A stretch of DNA of 64,000 nucleotides, from positions 124,001 through 188,000 of the forward strand of contig SVFD01000006.1 of assembly GCA_015057025.1 (NCBI GenBank), in the 5' to 3' direction. Position numbers and translations under genes: made by a program. The notes beneath the pieces are model-generated. The model was not told the origin of the DNA. It made no database searches and saw only the letters and a program-made list of their open reading frames with translations. Shown piece after piece: positions 35,684 to 46,184 of the stretch. The DNA comes from Lachnospiraceae bacterium. Its GTDB lineage: Bacteria; Bacillota; Clostridia; Lachnospirales; Lachnospiraceae. The number at the start of each line of letters is the position of its first letter. Position 1 is the stretch's first letter.

Positions 35684-36928
35684 ATGGAAAGAGACCTGTA
35701 TTTAAATAAACTCATAAGAAGAAAAAATAACGGTATGATTAAAGTGATTACGGGGATAAGGCGATGTGGTAAGACGTATTTATTGTTTAAATTGTTTTAT
35801 GAACATTTATTGCAATCAGGAGTAGATAAAGATCACATTATTAAAATAGCATTGGATGACAGAATGAATAAAAGATATCGTGATCCTGATGTGTTATGTG
35901 AATATGTTCATAGTGCAGTAAAGGATGAGGATAATTATTATATTTTATTAGATGAAGTTCAAATGGTACCGGAGTTTGAAGATGTATTAAATAGTTTCTT
36001 GCATATAAGAAACGTAGATACGTACGTAACCGGTAGTAACGCAAAGTTTCTATCAAAGGATATCATAACGGAATTTCGCGGCAGGGGCGATCAGGTACAT
36101 TTGTATCCTTTGTCTTTTGCGGAGTTCGTGCAGGGGAGAAATACAGATAAGCGACAGGCGTGGCAAGAATATACATTGTATGGCGGTTTGCCTAAAATGC
36201 TTGAGATTGAAAATGAAGAGGATAAAAGTGCTTATTTAAGAGATATTTTTAAAGAGACTTATATCAAAGATATTTTGGAAAGGAATGATGTAAGAAATCC
36301 GGTAGAAATGGAAGAACTGCTGGATTACTTATCATCAGCGATAGGTGGACTGACGAATCCTAAAAAATTATCAGATACATTTAAAACTATAAAGAATGTT
36401 TCTGTACATCCGGATACAATTAAAACATATTTAGATTATTTTGAAGATTCGTTTCTTATCAGCAGAGCAAATCGTTATGATGTAAAAGGAAAGAAATACA
36501 TTAGCACGCCTATGAAGTTTTATTTCACTGATTGCGGTTTGCGGAATGCACGAATTAATTTTCGCCAGTATGAAGAAACACATATCATGGAGAATATTAT
36601 TTATAATGAACTTTTAATACGTGGATTTAATGTAGACGTGGGAATGATTGAATATAATTATTGTGCCGAAAACAAGCGAAAAGTTCAAAAGCAACTGGAA
36701 GTTGATTTTGTATGTAACCAAGGTTCAAAGCGATTATATATTCAGTCTGCATTGGCTTTGCCGACAAAAGAAAAGGAAGAGCAGGAGCAGTTATCTCTTC
36801 GGAGCATTAATGATTCGTTTAAGAAAATAATTATAGTAAAGGAAGGACCTACACATTATAACGAGTCGGGAATTTTAATATTGAATTTGTTTGATTTCCT
36901 GTTAAAAGAAAATAGTTTGGAATATTAA
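35684..36928 (+). CDS. AAA_14/DUF4143 ATP-binding protein
   Basis: A 414-residue ATPase with AAA_14 then DUF4143. Walker A is GIRRCGKTYL (about residues 25-34), Walker B is YYILLDEVQ, and TGSNAKFLSKD is a sensor segment. The C-terminal half (LEVDFVCNQGSKRLYIQ) has a nuclease-fold-like acidic/lysine pattern common in DUF4143. These genes are widespread, variable accessory genes of unknown role. Its unusual operator layout suggests tight control. No partner gene is seen. Confidence 0.87.
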   Translation: MERDLYLNKLIRRKNNGMIKVITGIRRCGKTYLLFKLFYEHLLQSGVDKDHIIKIALDDRMNKRYRDPDVLCEYVHSAVKDEDNYYILLDEVQMVPEFEDVLNSFLHIRNVDTYVTGSNAKFLSKDIITEFRGRGDQVHLYPLSFAEFVQGRNTDKRQAWQEYTLYGGLPKMLEIENEEDKSAYLRDIFKETYIKDILERNDVRNPVEMEELLDYLSSAIGGLTNPKKLSDTFKTIKNVSVHPDTIKTYLDYFEDSFLISRANRYDVKGKKYISTPMKFYFTDCGLRNARINFRQYEETHIMENIIYNELLIRGFNVDVGMIEYNYCAENKRKVQKQLEVDFVCNQGSKRLYIQSALALPTKEKEEQEQLSLRSINDSFKKIIIVKEGPTHYNESGILILNLFDFLLKENSLEY

Positions 36929-36953
36929 AAATCGCAAAACCCGCAAAAAACAT

Positions 36954-36982
36954 TTGTAAACTACGCCTTTCTGCGTTATAAT
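36954..36982 (+). promoter_or_regulatory. probable asnS promoter
   Basis: TTGTAA (36954-36959), 17-nt spacer, TATAAT (36977-36982), 151 nt upstream of asnS. Confidence 0.65.
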
Positions 36983-36989
36983 CAAGTTT

Positions 36990-37047
36990 GTGTTATGGGT
37001 GAGAAGTGTCTATATTGTAAGTTATATTGACTTTTTTACCATAACAC
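36990..37047 (+). repeat. inverted repeat in the asnS leader
   Basis: GTGTTATGG (36990-36998) pairs with CCATAACAC (37039-37047) across a 40-nt loop, right after the promoter. No T-box sequence is present, so the dyad may serve another leader control or be a chance stem. Confidence 0.5.
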
Positions 37048-37133
37048 GATATAAAAGAATGAAATTATTTTATATGAAATAATTATTATATGAAATGCAG
37101 TAAATGAAGCATAGAAGAAACAAGGAGACCAGT

Positions 37134-38525
37134 ATGGAACTCATATCAGTAAGAGAACTTTTCAGAAACAGAGAACAGTATTTGGACAAAGAAATCGAAG
37201 TAGGCGGCTGGGTACGTAGTATCCGTGACAGCAAGACTTTCGGTTTTATTGTATTAAATGACGGTACATTCTTCGAGCCCCTTCAGGTGGTTTATCACGA
37301 TACTATGGATAATTTCGCGGAAATCAGTAAGGCGAACGTTGGTACCGCTTTAATCGTTAAAGGTAAATTGGTGGCAACACCGGAAGCAAAGCAGCCTTTC
37401 GAAATTCAGGCGACAGAAATCGTGGTAGAAGGTGCATCCACACCGGATTATCCTTTGCAGAAGAAGAGACATACCTTAGAGTATCTTCGTACTATGACAC
37501 ATTTACGTCCCAGAACAAATACGTTCCAGGCAGTGTTCCGTGTGCGTTCTCTTTGCGCTTATGCAATTCATAAGTTCTTTCAGGAGAGAGATTTCGTATA
37601 TGTAAACACTCCGCTGATTACCGGTAGCGACTGTGAAGGCGCAGGCGAAATGTTTACCGTTACTACAATGGACTTAAACAACGTGCCTAAGACAGAAGAC
37701 GGTAAAGTGGATTACTCCAAGGATTTCTTTGGTAAGAATACAAATCTTACCGTAAGCGGTCAGTTAAACGGTGAAACTTACGCAATGGCGTTCCGTAACA
37801 TTTATACCTTCGGACCCACCTTCCGTGCGGAGAATTCCAATACTACACGTCACGCTGCAGAGTTTTGGATGATTGAGCCGGAAATCGCTTTTGCGGATTT
37901 GAAAGATGATATGATGCTTGCGGAAAGCATGATTAAATATGTAATTCGTTACGTGCTTGAGAATGCACCTGAAGAAATGGCATTCTTCAACAATTTCATC
38001 GATAAAGGTCTTATCGAAAGACTGGAAGGTGTTATGAATGCGGAATTCGGTCACGTAACTTATACGGAAGCAATTGAAATCCTTGAAAAGAACAATGACA
38101 ATTTTGATTATAAGGTAAGCTGGGGTTGCGATTTGCAGACAGAGCATGAAAGATATCTTACCGAAGAAATCTTCAAGCGTCCTGTATTCGTAACTGACTA
38201 TCCGAAGGAGATTAAGGCGTTCTATATGAAGTTGAACGATGACGGCAAGACCGTTGCCGCAATGGACTGCCTTGTTCCCGGAATCGGTGAAATCATCGGC
38301 GGCAGCCAGCGTGAAGACGACTACGAGAAACTGTTGGCGCGTATGAAAGAACTTGGACTTAATGAAGAAGATTATGACTTTTATCTTGATCTTCGTAAGT
38401 ACGGTTCTGCAAGGCATGCAGGCTTCGGACTTGGCTTTGAACGTTGCGTAATGTACTTAACAGGTATGGGCAATATCCGTGACGTCATTCCCTTCCCCAG
38501 AACCGTAAACAACTGTGATCTATAA
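37134..38525 (+). CDS. asnS: asparaginyl-tRNA synthetase
   Basis: Class IIb aminoacyl-tRNA synthetase of 463 residues. An OB-fold anticodon-binding domain (residues about 15-100, [16 protein letters not shown]) precedes the catalytic domain: motif 2 is [19 protein letters not shown] and motif 3 is [13 protein letters not shown] 37134 behind AAGGAGA; an in-frame ATG at 37104 lacks a ribosome site. Followed by a hairpin and then asnA, which makes the amino acid used here. Confidence 0.95.
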   Translation: MELISVRELFRNREQYLDKEIEVGGWVRSIRDSKTFGFIVLNDGTFFEPLQVVYHDTMDNFAEISKANVGTALIVKGKLVATPEAKQPFEIQATEIVVEGASTPDYPLQKKRHTLEYLRTMTHLRPRTNTFQAVFRVRSLCAYAIHKFFQERDFVYVNTPLITGSDCEGAGEMFTVTTMDLNNVPKTEDGKVDYSKDFFGKNTNLTVSGQLNGETYAMAFRNIYTFGPTFRAENSNTTRHAAEFWMIEPEIAFADLKDDMMLAESMIKYVIRYVLENAPEEMAFFNNFIDKGLIERLEGVMNAEFGHVTYTEAIEILEKNNDNFDYKVSWGCDLQTEHERYLTEEIFKRPVFVTDYPKEIKAFYMKLNDDGKTVAAMDCLVPGIGEIIGGSQREDDYEKLLARMKELGLNEEDYDFYLDLRKYGSARHAGFGLGFERCVMYLTGMGNIRDVIPFPRTVNNCDL

Positions 38526-38533
38526 GAAGTACT

Positions 38534-38570
38534 AAGGGTTGAAAATTGCTTCAACCCTTGCTTTGTTATT
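38534..38570 (+). terminator. hairpin between asnS and asnA
   Basis: AAGGGTTGAA / TTCAACCCTT (10 bp, 6-nt loop) followed by GCTTTGTTATT. Probably a partial terminator or attenuator ahead of asnA. Confidence 0.75.
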
Positions 38571-38598
38571 ATACATACACTTTTTAGGAGTTATTTTT

Positions 38599-39609
38599 AT
38601 GAGCAAAATTTATATCCCCGAGGGCTACAAGAGCCCCCAGCCTATTAAGGAAACCGAGATTGCAATCAAGGAAGTAAAGGACTATTTCGAGCGTGCTCTG
38701 GCATCTGCGTTAAACTTAACCCGTGTGTCCGCACCGCTTTTTGTAAAGCCGGAAAGTGGTCTTAACGATAATTTAAACGGTGTGGAACGTCCGGTTACCT
38801 TCGGTATCAAGGAACAGGATGATGCTGAGGTTGAAATTGTACACTCTCTTGCTAAGTGGAAAAGACTTGCATTAAGAGAATATGGTTTTGAGGTTGGAGA
38901 AGGTCTGTACACCGATATGACCGCAATCCGCCGTGATGAGGAGACTGACAACATTCATTCCATCTATGTGGATCAGTGGGACTGGGAGCGCATCATCGAC
39001 AAGAGCGAGCGTAACGAAGGAACCTTAAAAGAAACCGTTTTCCGTATTTATATGGCAATTAAACAGACTGAGTATTATATCTGCGGCAAGTATCATTTTA
39101 TGGATCCCTTCCTGCCCAATGAAATTACTTTTATCACCACTCAGGAGTTAGAGGATATGTATCCCGATAAAACCCCTAAGGAGCGTGAGAACTTAATCAC
39201 CAAGGAAAAAGGTGCTGTTTTCCTTTCTAAAATCGGCGGTGCCTTAAATTCCGGTGAAAGACACGATGGCCGTGCGCCGGACTATGATGACTGGGATTTA
39301 AACGGTGATATTTTGGTTTACTATCCCGTATTGGATATGGCTTTGGAATTATCTTCCATGGGGATTCGCGTAGATGAAGAAGCTTTAGACAGACAGCTTA
39401 AAATTTCCGGTTGCGAAGACAGGGCAAATATGCCGTTCCAGAAGGACGTTTTGGAAGCAAATCTTCCTTATACCATTGGTGGCGGTATCGGACAGTCGCG
39501 TATCTGTATGTTCTTTTTACAGCGTGCCCACATCGGTGAAGTACAGTCGTCTATCTGGCCCAAGGAAGTACATGATATTGCCAAGGCTAACGGCGTGAAT
39601 ATTTTGTAG
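38599..39609 (+). CDS. asnA: aspartate--ammonia ligase
   Basis: Ammonia-dependent asparagine synthetase of 336 residues, structurally related to class II synthetases. Typical segments: TRVSAPLFV, SLAKWKRLAL, WDWE and GGGIGQSRICMFFL near the C-terminus. ATG 38599 behind AGGAG. Lying next to asnS, it makes asparagine that asnS charges to tRNA, a joined supply and use pair. Confidence 0.95.
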   Translation: MSKIYIPEGYKSPQPIKETEIAIKEVKDYFERALASALNLTRVSAPLFVKPESGLNDNLNGVERPVTFGIKEQDDAEVEIVHSLAKWKRLALREYGFEVGEGLYTDMTAIRRDEETDNIHSIYVDQWDWERIIDKSERNEGTLKETVFRIYMAIKQTEYYICGKYHFMDPFLPNEITFITTQELEDMYPDKTPKERENLITKEKGAVFLSKIGGALNSGERHDGRAPDYDDWDLNGDILVYYPVLDMALELSSMGIRVDEEALDRQLKISGCEDRANMPFQKDVLEANLPYTIGGGIGQSRICMFFLQRAHIGEVQSSIWPKEVHDIAKANGVNIL

Positions 39610-39623
39610 GAGTTTTATTTTAG

Positions 39624-40271
39624 ATGAAAAAAGTTTTTATGCGATATATATTGCCGATTCTTGGTGTGATTGGGGTGGTGCTTTTGGATCAGTGGACCAA
39701 GTACCTTACCGTAACCAAAATCGGAGACAGCCGAATCGTTCTTTGGGAGAATGTGTTCGAACTTGTTTATGTAAAAAATAACGGAATGGCATGGGGAATG
39801 CTTCAAAATCAGCAGTGGCTGTTTATTGTTATGACCCCTATTGTTCTGATTTTTATGGCATGGTTCTATGTGAAAATGCCCTACGAAAAGAAATTTCTTC
39901 CGATGAGAATTTTGGAAGTAATGCTTGCCGGTGGTGCTATCGGAAATCTCTTAGACAGAATGTTTAGAGGAGAATTCTGTCAGGGTCACGTAGTAGATAT
40001 GTTTTATTTTAAAGCCATTAATTTCCCGGTATTTAATGTGGCGGATTCTTTTATAAGTGTAGCTTTTGTGTTGCTGGTAGTTCTGGTAATGTTTAAATAT
40101 TCGGAAGAAGATTTTGACAGAATGTTTCGTTTGAAGAAAGAAAAAGCAGTACAGGAGGATTCGGCGGAAGAATCCGAAAACAATGCTGTTGAAGAAATTA
40201 TAAAAAAAGAAGAAGTTACAGAAGTTGCGGAAGAAGCAACAGCAGAAAGTGTAGAGTCTGAAACTCCATAA
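39624..40271 (+). CDS. lspA: lipoprotein signal peptidase with acidic tail
   Basis: Aspartyl protease of four membrane helices that cleaves prolipoprotein signals. Catalytic aspartates: VVDMFYF and FNVADSFI; YVKNNGMAWG is the conserved first motif. Core length (~155 residues) is followed by a 55-residue Glu-rich tail (for example EEVTEVAEEATAESVE) not found in typical LspA. The tail is predicted cytosolic and of unknown role. The window encodes two lipoproteins it could process (44384 and 47506). Confidence 0.93.
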   Translation: MKKVFMRYILPILGVIGVVLLDQWTKYLTVTKIGDSRIVLWENVFELVYVKNNGMAWGMLQNQQWLFIVMTPIVLIFMAWFYVKMPYEKKFLPMRILEVMLAGGAIGNLLDRMFRGEFCQGHVVDMFYFKAINFPVFNVADSFISVAFVLLVVLVMFKYSEEDFDRMFRLKKEKAVQEDSAEESENNAVEEIIKKEEVTEVAEEATAESVESETP

Positions 40272-40295
40272 GGAGAATAGGACGAAGGAGATAAG

Positions 40296-41081
40296 ATGAA
40301 AATTATAGATGCACATGCGCATATATTTCCGGATAAAATCGCGGTGAAAGCGTCAGAGTCCATTGGGCACTTTTATGATATTCCTATGTATTCCGATGCT
40401 TCAAGCCACAGCCTTTTGGAAAAAGAAGAGCAGATTGGAACGGAACGAATTCTTGTGTGTTCTTCGGCATTGGCACCGGCTCAGGTAATCAGTATTAATG
40501 ATTTTATTGCGGCAGAATGTAAGGCACATCCTAAGTTTATCGGTTTTGGCGGTATGCATAAGGATTTCGAAGATTTTGATGCCGAGCTTGACCGTATGAA
40601 AGAATTAGGCCTTGTGGGTGTTAAATTTCACAATGATATGCAACAGTATGATATTGATGATCCGAAGATGTACCCGATTTATAAGGCGATGAGTGATAAA
40701 GGGTTAAAACTCCTTTTACATATGGGGGATGACCGTTACGATTATTCTGCTCCCGGACGAATGGCGAGAATTGCACAGGAATTTCCGGAGTTGATTATTT
40801 TAGCTTCTCACTTTGGCGGATATCACAGATGGGAAGATGCGTACAGAAATCCCCGGTTTGACAATGTATTTTATGATACTTCAAGTTCACTGCCTTTTAT
40901 TGACAGAAATACAGCACTTCGTCTGATTGAAAGATTTGGCGAGGACCATTTCTTCTTTGGAACTGACTTCCCTATGTGGAAGCCTAAAACCGAGCTTGAG
41001 AGATTCTTGAATCTGAAGCTTGGTGATGCGACTAACGAAAAGATTTTATATAATAATTTTGTAAGAGTTTTTAATTTGTAG
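40296..41081 (+). CDS. amidohydrolase family protein (ACMSD-like)
   Basis: A 261-residue metal-dependent hydrolase of the amidohydrolase-2 type. The N-terminal DAHAHIFPDK metal site, VKFHND, LLLHMGDD, ASHFGG and GTDFPMW (catalytic aspartate) are all present. The substrate cannot be read from the sequence; decarboxylase activity is also known in the family. AAGGAGAT ribosome site. Confidence 0.87.
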   Translation: MKIIDAHAHIFPDKIAVKASESIGHFYDIPMYSDASSHSLLEKEEQIGTERILVCSSALAPAQVISINDFIAAECKAHPKFIGFGGMHKDFEDFDAELDRMKELGLVGVKFHNDMQQYDIDDPKMYPIYKAMSDKGLKLLLHMGDDRYDYSAPGRMARIAQEFPELIILASHFGGYHRWEDAYRNPRFDNVFYDTSSSLPFIDRNTALRLIERFGEDHFFFGTDFPMWKPKTELERFLNLKLGDATNEKILYNNFVRVFNL

Positions 41082-41116
41082 GAAGCAAGGACTTCCTTTA
41101 CATAAGGAAAAGGAAT

Positions 41117-41160
41117 GCACCTCATATATTGCAACTTGCTTTATAGGGGTGCTTTTTGTT
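41117..41160 (+). terminator. intrinsic terminator after the amidohydrolase gene
   Basis: GCACCTC / GGGGTGC (7 bp with one G-U pair) with a long loop, then TTTTTGTT. Confidence 0.7.
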
Positions 41161-41196
41161 AATATGAAACCAGAGTAATAAATCAGGAGAATAAGA

Positions 41197-43155
41197 ATGC
41201 AGAAAGAAAACGAGAAATATTTATCCTTATTGGCAAAACAATATCCCACCGAGAATGCAGCAGCTGTGGAAATCATTAACCTTCAGGCGATTCTTGCCTT
41301 GCCCAAAGGTACCGAACATTTTCTTACGGACATTCACGGCGAGTACGAGCAGTTTGTTCATGTATTGAAAAACGGCTCAGGTTCCGTGCGCCGTAAAATA
41401 GATGAGGTTATGGGGAAAACCGTCAGCAACAGTTACAAAAGACAGTTGGCGACTTTGATTTATTATCCCAAGGAGAAATTGGAAATCGTCAAAGCTAAAG
41501 AGGAAGATATTGAAGACTGGTATATGATGACCTTACATCACCTTGTACAGGTTGTAAAATGTGTATCTTCCAAATATACCCGTTCCAAGGTACGTAAGGC
41601 AATTCCCAAGGGCTTTGTATATGTTGTGGAAGAATTGATTACCGAGAAGGAAGAGGTTTACGACAAGGAGCAATATTATAACAGTATTTTGCAGACCATC
41701 GTGCGTATCGGTCAGGCGGATGCGGTTATTATAACGCTATGCGAATTGATTCAGAGAATGGTTGTGGATCATTTACATGTAATCGGTGATATTTATGACA
41801 GAGGTCCCGGTCCTCATATCATTATGGATACCCTCTGCAAGTATCATTCGTTGGACTTTGTATGGGGTAATCATGACGTGGTTTGGATGGGGGCTGCGGG
41901 CGGTAATGCAGCTTGTATTGCCAACGTAATCCGTATGTCGGCACGTTACGGTAATTTGTCTGTTCTGGAGGATGGTTACGGTATTAATCTTTTACCGCTG
42001 GCAAGTTTTGCACTTCACTTTTATAAGGATACGGATTGTTCCTGCTTTGGATTAAAGGAGGACAGCAAGGGTCAGTTTACCAATGCTTCTGAAGTAGAAA
42101 TGCGTATGTATAAAGCGATTACCATGTTACAGTTCAAGCTGGAAGGACGCCTCATTCAGCGTAATCCTGAGTTTGGAATGGACAGTAATCTTTTATTGGA
42201 TAAAATTAATTATGATAAAAAGACGGTTTGTATTGATGGCGTGGAATATGCCTTGAAGGACTGCGACTTCCCCACCGTAGACCCTGAGCATCCTTATGAT
42301 TTAACAGAAGACGAATGGAAGCTTGTGGAGCATTTAAAGAAAGCTTTTATGAACTGTGAGAAGCTTCAGAAGCATATCAGACTTTTATACCAGAAAGGAA
42401 GTCTGTACCGCGTATCTAACGGTAACCTTTTATACCATGGATGTGTGCCTATGGATGAAAATGGTGAGTTCGGCAAGACTTTTATCGGGGATAAAGAAGT
42501 CAGTGGTAAGGCTATGTATGATGTACTGGAAGACCATGCCCGTAAAGGCTTTTTTGGAAAAGCCGGAACAGCGGAACATCAGAAGGGCGGCGATATTCTT
42601 TGGTACTTATGGAACGGTCCTAAGTCACCGGCTTACGGTCGTGCCAAGATGGCAACTTTTGAACGTTTATTTGTGGAAGATAAAGCTACCCATAAAGAAG
42701 AAAAAGATCCGTATTATAATTTGATAGAAGATGTGGCCACCGCAGATAAAATCCTTGCGGAGTTCGGAGCTGATGTGGCAGGCGGTCATATCATCAACGG
42801 ACATGTGCCTATTGAAACCAAGAATGGCGAAACTCCCATTAAGTGCGGCGGTAAGGTCTTAATGATTGATGGTGGTTTCTCTAAAGCATATCATGATAAA
42901 ACCGGTATTGCAGGATACACCCTTGTATCCAATTCTCACGGTATGCGTCTGGTTGCTCACGAGCAGTTTGAGACTACGGAGAAGGCGATTACGGAAGAAA
43001 CGGATATTATTTCCGATACTTTGGAAGTGGAGAAATTTGTCCGCAGAATGTATATTGCGGATACCGATATCGGTAAAAGGCTGAAAAGCAGTATTGAAGA
43101 TTTGGAAAAACTTCTTAAAGCTTATCAGCAGGGTAATATTGGTAACGGAGTGTAA
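41197..43155 (+). CDS. fbp: fructose-1,6-bisphosphatase, class III
   Basis: Gluconeogenic phosphatase of 652 residues, the Firmicutes-type class III enzyme. The metallophosphatase motifs are DIHGEYEQF, VIGDIYDRGPGP and VWGNHDVVWMGAAGG, and INGHVPIETKNGE lies late in the protein. The size and motifs fit Bacillus Fbp. It starts with CAGGAGAATA and is followed by an HD-hydrolase gene 9 nt later. Confidence 0.95.
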   Translation: MQKENEKYLSLLAKQYPTENAAAVEIINLQAILALPKGTEHFLTDIHGEYEQFVHVLKNGSGSVRRKIDEVMGKTVSNSYKRQLATLIYYPKEKLEIVKAKEEDIEDWYMMTLHHLVQVVKCVSSKYTRSKVRKAIPKGFVYVVEELITEKEEVYDKEQYYNSILQTIVRIGQADAVIITLCELIQRMVVDHLHVIGDIYDRGPGPHIIMDTLCKYHSLDFVWGNHDVVWMGAAGGNAACIANVIRMSARYGNLSVLEDGYGINLLPLASFALHFYKDTDCSCFGLKEDSKGQFTNASEVEMRMYKAITMLQFKLEGRLIQRNPEFGMDSNLLLDKINYDKKTVCIDGVEYALKDCDFPTVDPEHPYDLTEDEWKLVEHLKKAFMNCEKLQKHIRLLYQKGSLYRVSNGNLLYHGCVPMDENGEFGKTFIGDKEVSGKAMYDVLEDHARKGFFGKAGTAEHQKGGDILWYLWNGPKSPAYGRAKMATFERLFVEDKATHKEEKDPYYNLIEDVATADKILAEFGADVAGGHIINGHVPIETKNGETPIKCGGKVLMIDGGFSKAYHDKTGIAGYTLVSNSHGMRLVAHEQFETTEKAITEETDIISDTLEVEKFVRRMYIADTDIGKRLKSSIEDLEKLLKAYQQGNIGNGV

Positions 43156-43164
43156 GAGGTTTTT

Positions 43165-44382
43165 ATGACAGATAAAAGATATAAGAGCTTAAGTCTTGAA
43201 CTTCAGCAACGGATACAAGAGGACAGAGCCAACCATGTTGTCAATCCATATGCATGTAAGGATGAGGATATTATTCGGCGTGATCCGACTCATGACAAGG
43301 CAAATATATGGCGTCCGGCATTTGTAAGGGATGTGGAGAAAATTATGCATATTCCGTATTACAGCCGTTATATGGACAAGACGCAGGTGTTTTCTTTGTA
43401 TCACAATGATGATATTACAAGACGTGCCCAGCATGTGCAGTTGGTGGCACGAATTGCAAGAAATATAGGCAGTGTGCTGAATTTGAATACGGATTTGATT
43501 GAGGCGGCTGCTTTAGGACATGATATAGGGCATACACCCTTTGGACATCCGGGTGAACATAAGCTGAGTGAGTTGTATTATGCCAATACGGGAAGATATT
43601 TTAATCACAACATTCAGAGTGCCAGGGTTTTGGATGTGATTTTTCCTCTGAATCTGAGCTTGCAGACTCTGGACGGTGTTATTTGCCATAATGGCGAAAT
43701 GGAATGTAAAAATTACAAACCTAAGCATTATGAAGATTTTGCAGAATTCGATGCTAAGATGGAAGGCTGTTATCTTGATAAAAAAGCAATTAAAAAGCTT
43801 GTACCCTCAACTTTGGAAGCTTGTGTGGTCCGCGTGTCGGACATTATTGCATATCTGGGTAAAGACCGTCAGGATGCAAAACGTCTCGGTATCTATGATG
43901 ACAGCGATGCCTTCAGTGGCGGTGCCATTGGTAAAACCAATGCGGAAATTATTAATAACATGACCGTCAATATTATTGAAAACAGCTATGGTAAAGATCA
44001 TCTTGAAATGGATGATGCTTATTACGAAGCGTTTTCCCTGGCAAAGAAAGAGAATTACCAACGTATTTATCAGAAGCCTGAGGTGGAAAAGGTATACGCA
44101 CAGTGTATCTGTCCCATGATTGAGAAAATGTATGAGTATCTTTTAAAAGAGGCGAAGTCTTTATCAAAGGATACCATTGTATACAGGCATCATGTTTCTT
44201 ATATTGAAGAGATGACGGCACCATACAGAAGAGGACAGGCATATCGTGATATACCGGCAGATGAACTTGTTGTTGATTATATTGCAAGTATGACGGATGA
44301 TTATTTTGTGGAATTGTTCCGCTATCTTTTTCCGGACAGTACCTTAAAGGTAGAGTACATTGGATATTTTGAGGAGGAGTAA
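43165..44382 (+). CDS. HD-domain dGTPase-like phosphohydrolase
   Basis: A 405-residue HD-domain protein of the dNTP triphosphohydrolase family. [39 protein letters not shown] and HNIQSARVL hold the metal-binding His/Asp residues. [15 protein letters not shown] completes the site. dNTP control is the usual role; the exact nucleotide is not clear. It directly precedes the amidase gene (1-nt gap). Confidence 0.87.
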   Translation: MTDKRYKSLSLELQQRIQEDRANHVVNPYACKDEDIIRRDPTHDKANIWRPAFVRDVEKIMHIPYYSRYMDKTQVFSLYHNDDITRRAQHVQLVARIARNIGSVLNLNTDLIEAAALGHDIGHTPFGHPGEHKLSELYYANTGRYFNHNIQSARVLDVIFPLNLSLQTLDGVICHNGEMECKNYKPKHYEDFAEFDAKMEGCYLDKKAIKKLVPSTLEACVVRVSDIIAYLGKDRQDAKRLGIYDDSDAFSGGAIGKTNAEIINNMTVNIIENSYGKDHLEMDDAYYEAFSLAKKENYQRIYQKPEVEKVYAQCICPMIEKMYEYLLKEAKSLSKDTIVYRHHVSYIEEMTAPYRRGQAYRDIPADELVVDYIASMTDDYFVELFRYLFPDSTLKVEYIGYFEEE

Positions 44383-44383
44383 G

Positions 44384-45349
44384 ATGCGCAAGGCTTGGAA
44401 GAAAGTCACTTGGTTTGGAGCTTTTATCATGAGTTTGGTCTTACTGGGAGGTTGTACCCCTGAGAACTTATGGCATGAAGAATATGAAACTACGTTGGTG
44501 GGAACCGGTGAATATGAAGTGATTGAGGACGATGCTTTGAACTCGGTTTCGGTTTCAGAGAATGAGAGCAGCACTTCTTTGGAAGAAAGCTCGGGAGAAC
44601 GTGATGAGACATTGCCGGGAGTGGATGCAGAAAATGGCGATGTATTGCAAGAAAACGATGCGGAGGAGCCGTCAGAAACCGGGAATGCAATGCCAAATGA
44701 GCCGGAAGAAAATACCGGTAACGGTTATGTGGTTGTGATTGATGCAGGTCATCAGCTTAAAGGAAACAGCGAACATGAACCCATAGGCCCCGGAGCAAGT
44801 GAAACCAAGCCTAAGGTATCAAGCGGTACTACAGGCTGTGCCACAGGGCTTAAGGAATATGAATTAAATCTTGCCGTAGCCTTATTATTAAAGGATGAAT
44901 TGGAAGCAAGAGGGTATACTGTTATCATGGTAAGAGAAACTCATGATGTAGATATGAGTAACAGTGAACGTGCGGCAGTGGCAAATGAAGCAAATGCGGA
45001 TGCTTTTATAAGAATTCACGCCAACGGTTCAGAGGATTCCACTGTACACGGTGCGCTTACCATGTGTCAGACATCATCAAATCCTTATAACGGATATCTG
45101 TATCAAGAAAGCCGTGATTTATCCGAATGCGTGCTTGACGGTCTTGTAAATAAAACCGGTTGTAAAAAACGTAGTATTATAGAAACGGATACCATGAGCG
45201 GAATTAATTGGTGTACCGTACCTACCACGATTGTGGAGATGGGCTTTATGTCTAATCCGGAGGAAGATGCCCTGATGGCAACTCCGGAGTATCAGCAGAA
45301 GATGGCAGTCGGAATTGCTGATGGTATTGACGAGTATTTTGCAAAGTAG
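44384..45349 (+). CDS. lipoprotein N-acetylmuramoyl-L-alanine amidase
   Basis: Cell-wall amidase of 321 residues. It has a lipoprotein signal ([20 protein letters not shown] then LGGC lipobox), a ~90-residue acidic, Ser/Glu-rich linker, and an Amidase_3 domain (VVIDAGHQ..., [25 protein letters not shown]). The zinc ligands H, E and H are in the first, second and third of these. ATG 44384 lies behind GGAGGAG; an in-frame ATG at 44360 would break the lipoprotein signal. Confidence 0.92.
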   Translation: MRKAWKKVTWFGAFIMSLVLLGGCTPENLWHEEYETTLVGTGEYEVIEDDALNSVSVSENESSTSLEESSGERDETLPGVDAENGDVLQENDAEEPSETGNAMPNEPEENTGNGYVVVIDAGHQLKGNSEHEPIGPGASETKPKVSSGTTGCATGLKEYELNLAVALLLKDELEARGYTVIMVRETHDVDMSNSERAAVANEANADAFIRIHANGSEDSTVHGALTMCQTSSNPYNGYLYQESRDLSECVLDGLVNKTGCKKRSIIETDTMSGINWCTVPTTIVEMGFMSNPEEDALMATPEYQQKMAVGIADGIDEYFAK

Positions 45350-45413
45350 TTATGTATTACACTTAGTGGAATATAGTGTTAAATAGGCGCTTTAATTTTA
45401 GAAAGGAAAAGCT

Positions 45414-46175
45414 ATGGAAATGGTTTTACTTACAGCCCTTGGCGTAGGCGGTGCAACCATCTTCGGTTCTTGCATCGGTTTTATGTTTAAGGGGCTGTCA
45501 CATAAATTTGCAGATATTGTATTATCCTTTGCGGCAGGCGTTATGTTAGCGGCAGCGGTGCTGGGGCTTATTGTGCCTTCGTTGGATTACGGTCATGGAA
45601 AGGTTGGTCTGATTGTAACAATTGCAGGGATTTTTGTGGGAGCTTTGTGCTTAAATCTGATTGATAAGCTGGTGCCCCATCTTCATAAAATTATAGGTTC
45701 GCCGGAGGAAGAAGAGGAGCACAAAAACGCAAATTTAAGCAAGGTTCTTTTATTTGTAATGGCGATAGCCATTCATAATCTGCCGGAAGGAATTGCAGCC
45801 GGTGTGGGATTTGGTTCCGAGGATGTTGCACAGGCTTTCCTCATTGCAGGCGGTATCGCGTTGCAAAATATTCCGGAAGGTATGGTTATTATCGGTCCGA
45901 TGCTGGCAGCAGGTGTAACCCCGAAGAAAACCTTTCTTTGTGCGGCCTTAACCGGCGTTGTGGAAATTGTAGGCACATTGATTGGATATTTTGCGGTAAG
46001 CATTTCAACGGCAATTCTGCCCTTTGCCTTAGCATTCGCGGGCGGAACCATGTTGTATATTATCAGTGATGAAATGATTCCGGAAACTCACGCCCATGGT
46101 AATCAGCGGGGTGCGACCTATGCTTTGCTGGTGGGATTCTGCGTAATGCTGGTAACGGATTATTTGTTGGGGTAG
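45414..46175 (+). CDS. ZIP family metal transporter
   Basis: A 253-residue transporter of eight predicted helices. The metal-binding HNLPEGIAAG (about residue 120) and the paired NIPEGM in the next helix are the ZIP signature. A His-containing acidic loop (EEEEEHKN) lies between helices three and four. It imports zinc or another divalent metal; the specificity cannot be told. AAAGGAAA ribosome site. Confidence 0.92.
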   Translation: MEMVLLTALGVGGATIFGSCIGFMFKGLSHKFADIVLSFAAGVMLAAAVLGLIVPSLDYGHGKVGLIVTIAGIFVGALCLNLIDKLVPHLHKIIGSPEEEEEHKNANLSKVLLFVMAIAIHNLPEGIAAGVGFGSEDVAQAFLIAGGIALQNIPEGMVIIGPMLAAGVTPKKTFLCAALTGVVEIVGTLIGYFAVSISTAILPFALAFAGGTMLYIISDEMIPETHAHGNQRGATYALLVGFCVMLVTDYLLG

Positions 46176-46184
46176 GAGGCTTTT

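Noticed and set aside
36983-37133. T-box leader for asnS
   Set aside because: The AGGGUGG-type T-box sequence and antiterminator are not present.
37764-38417. Long minus-strand reading frame (217 codons) inside asnS
   Set aside because: Entirely antisense to the catalytic domain of asnS; composition is a shadow of that gene.
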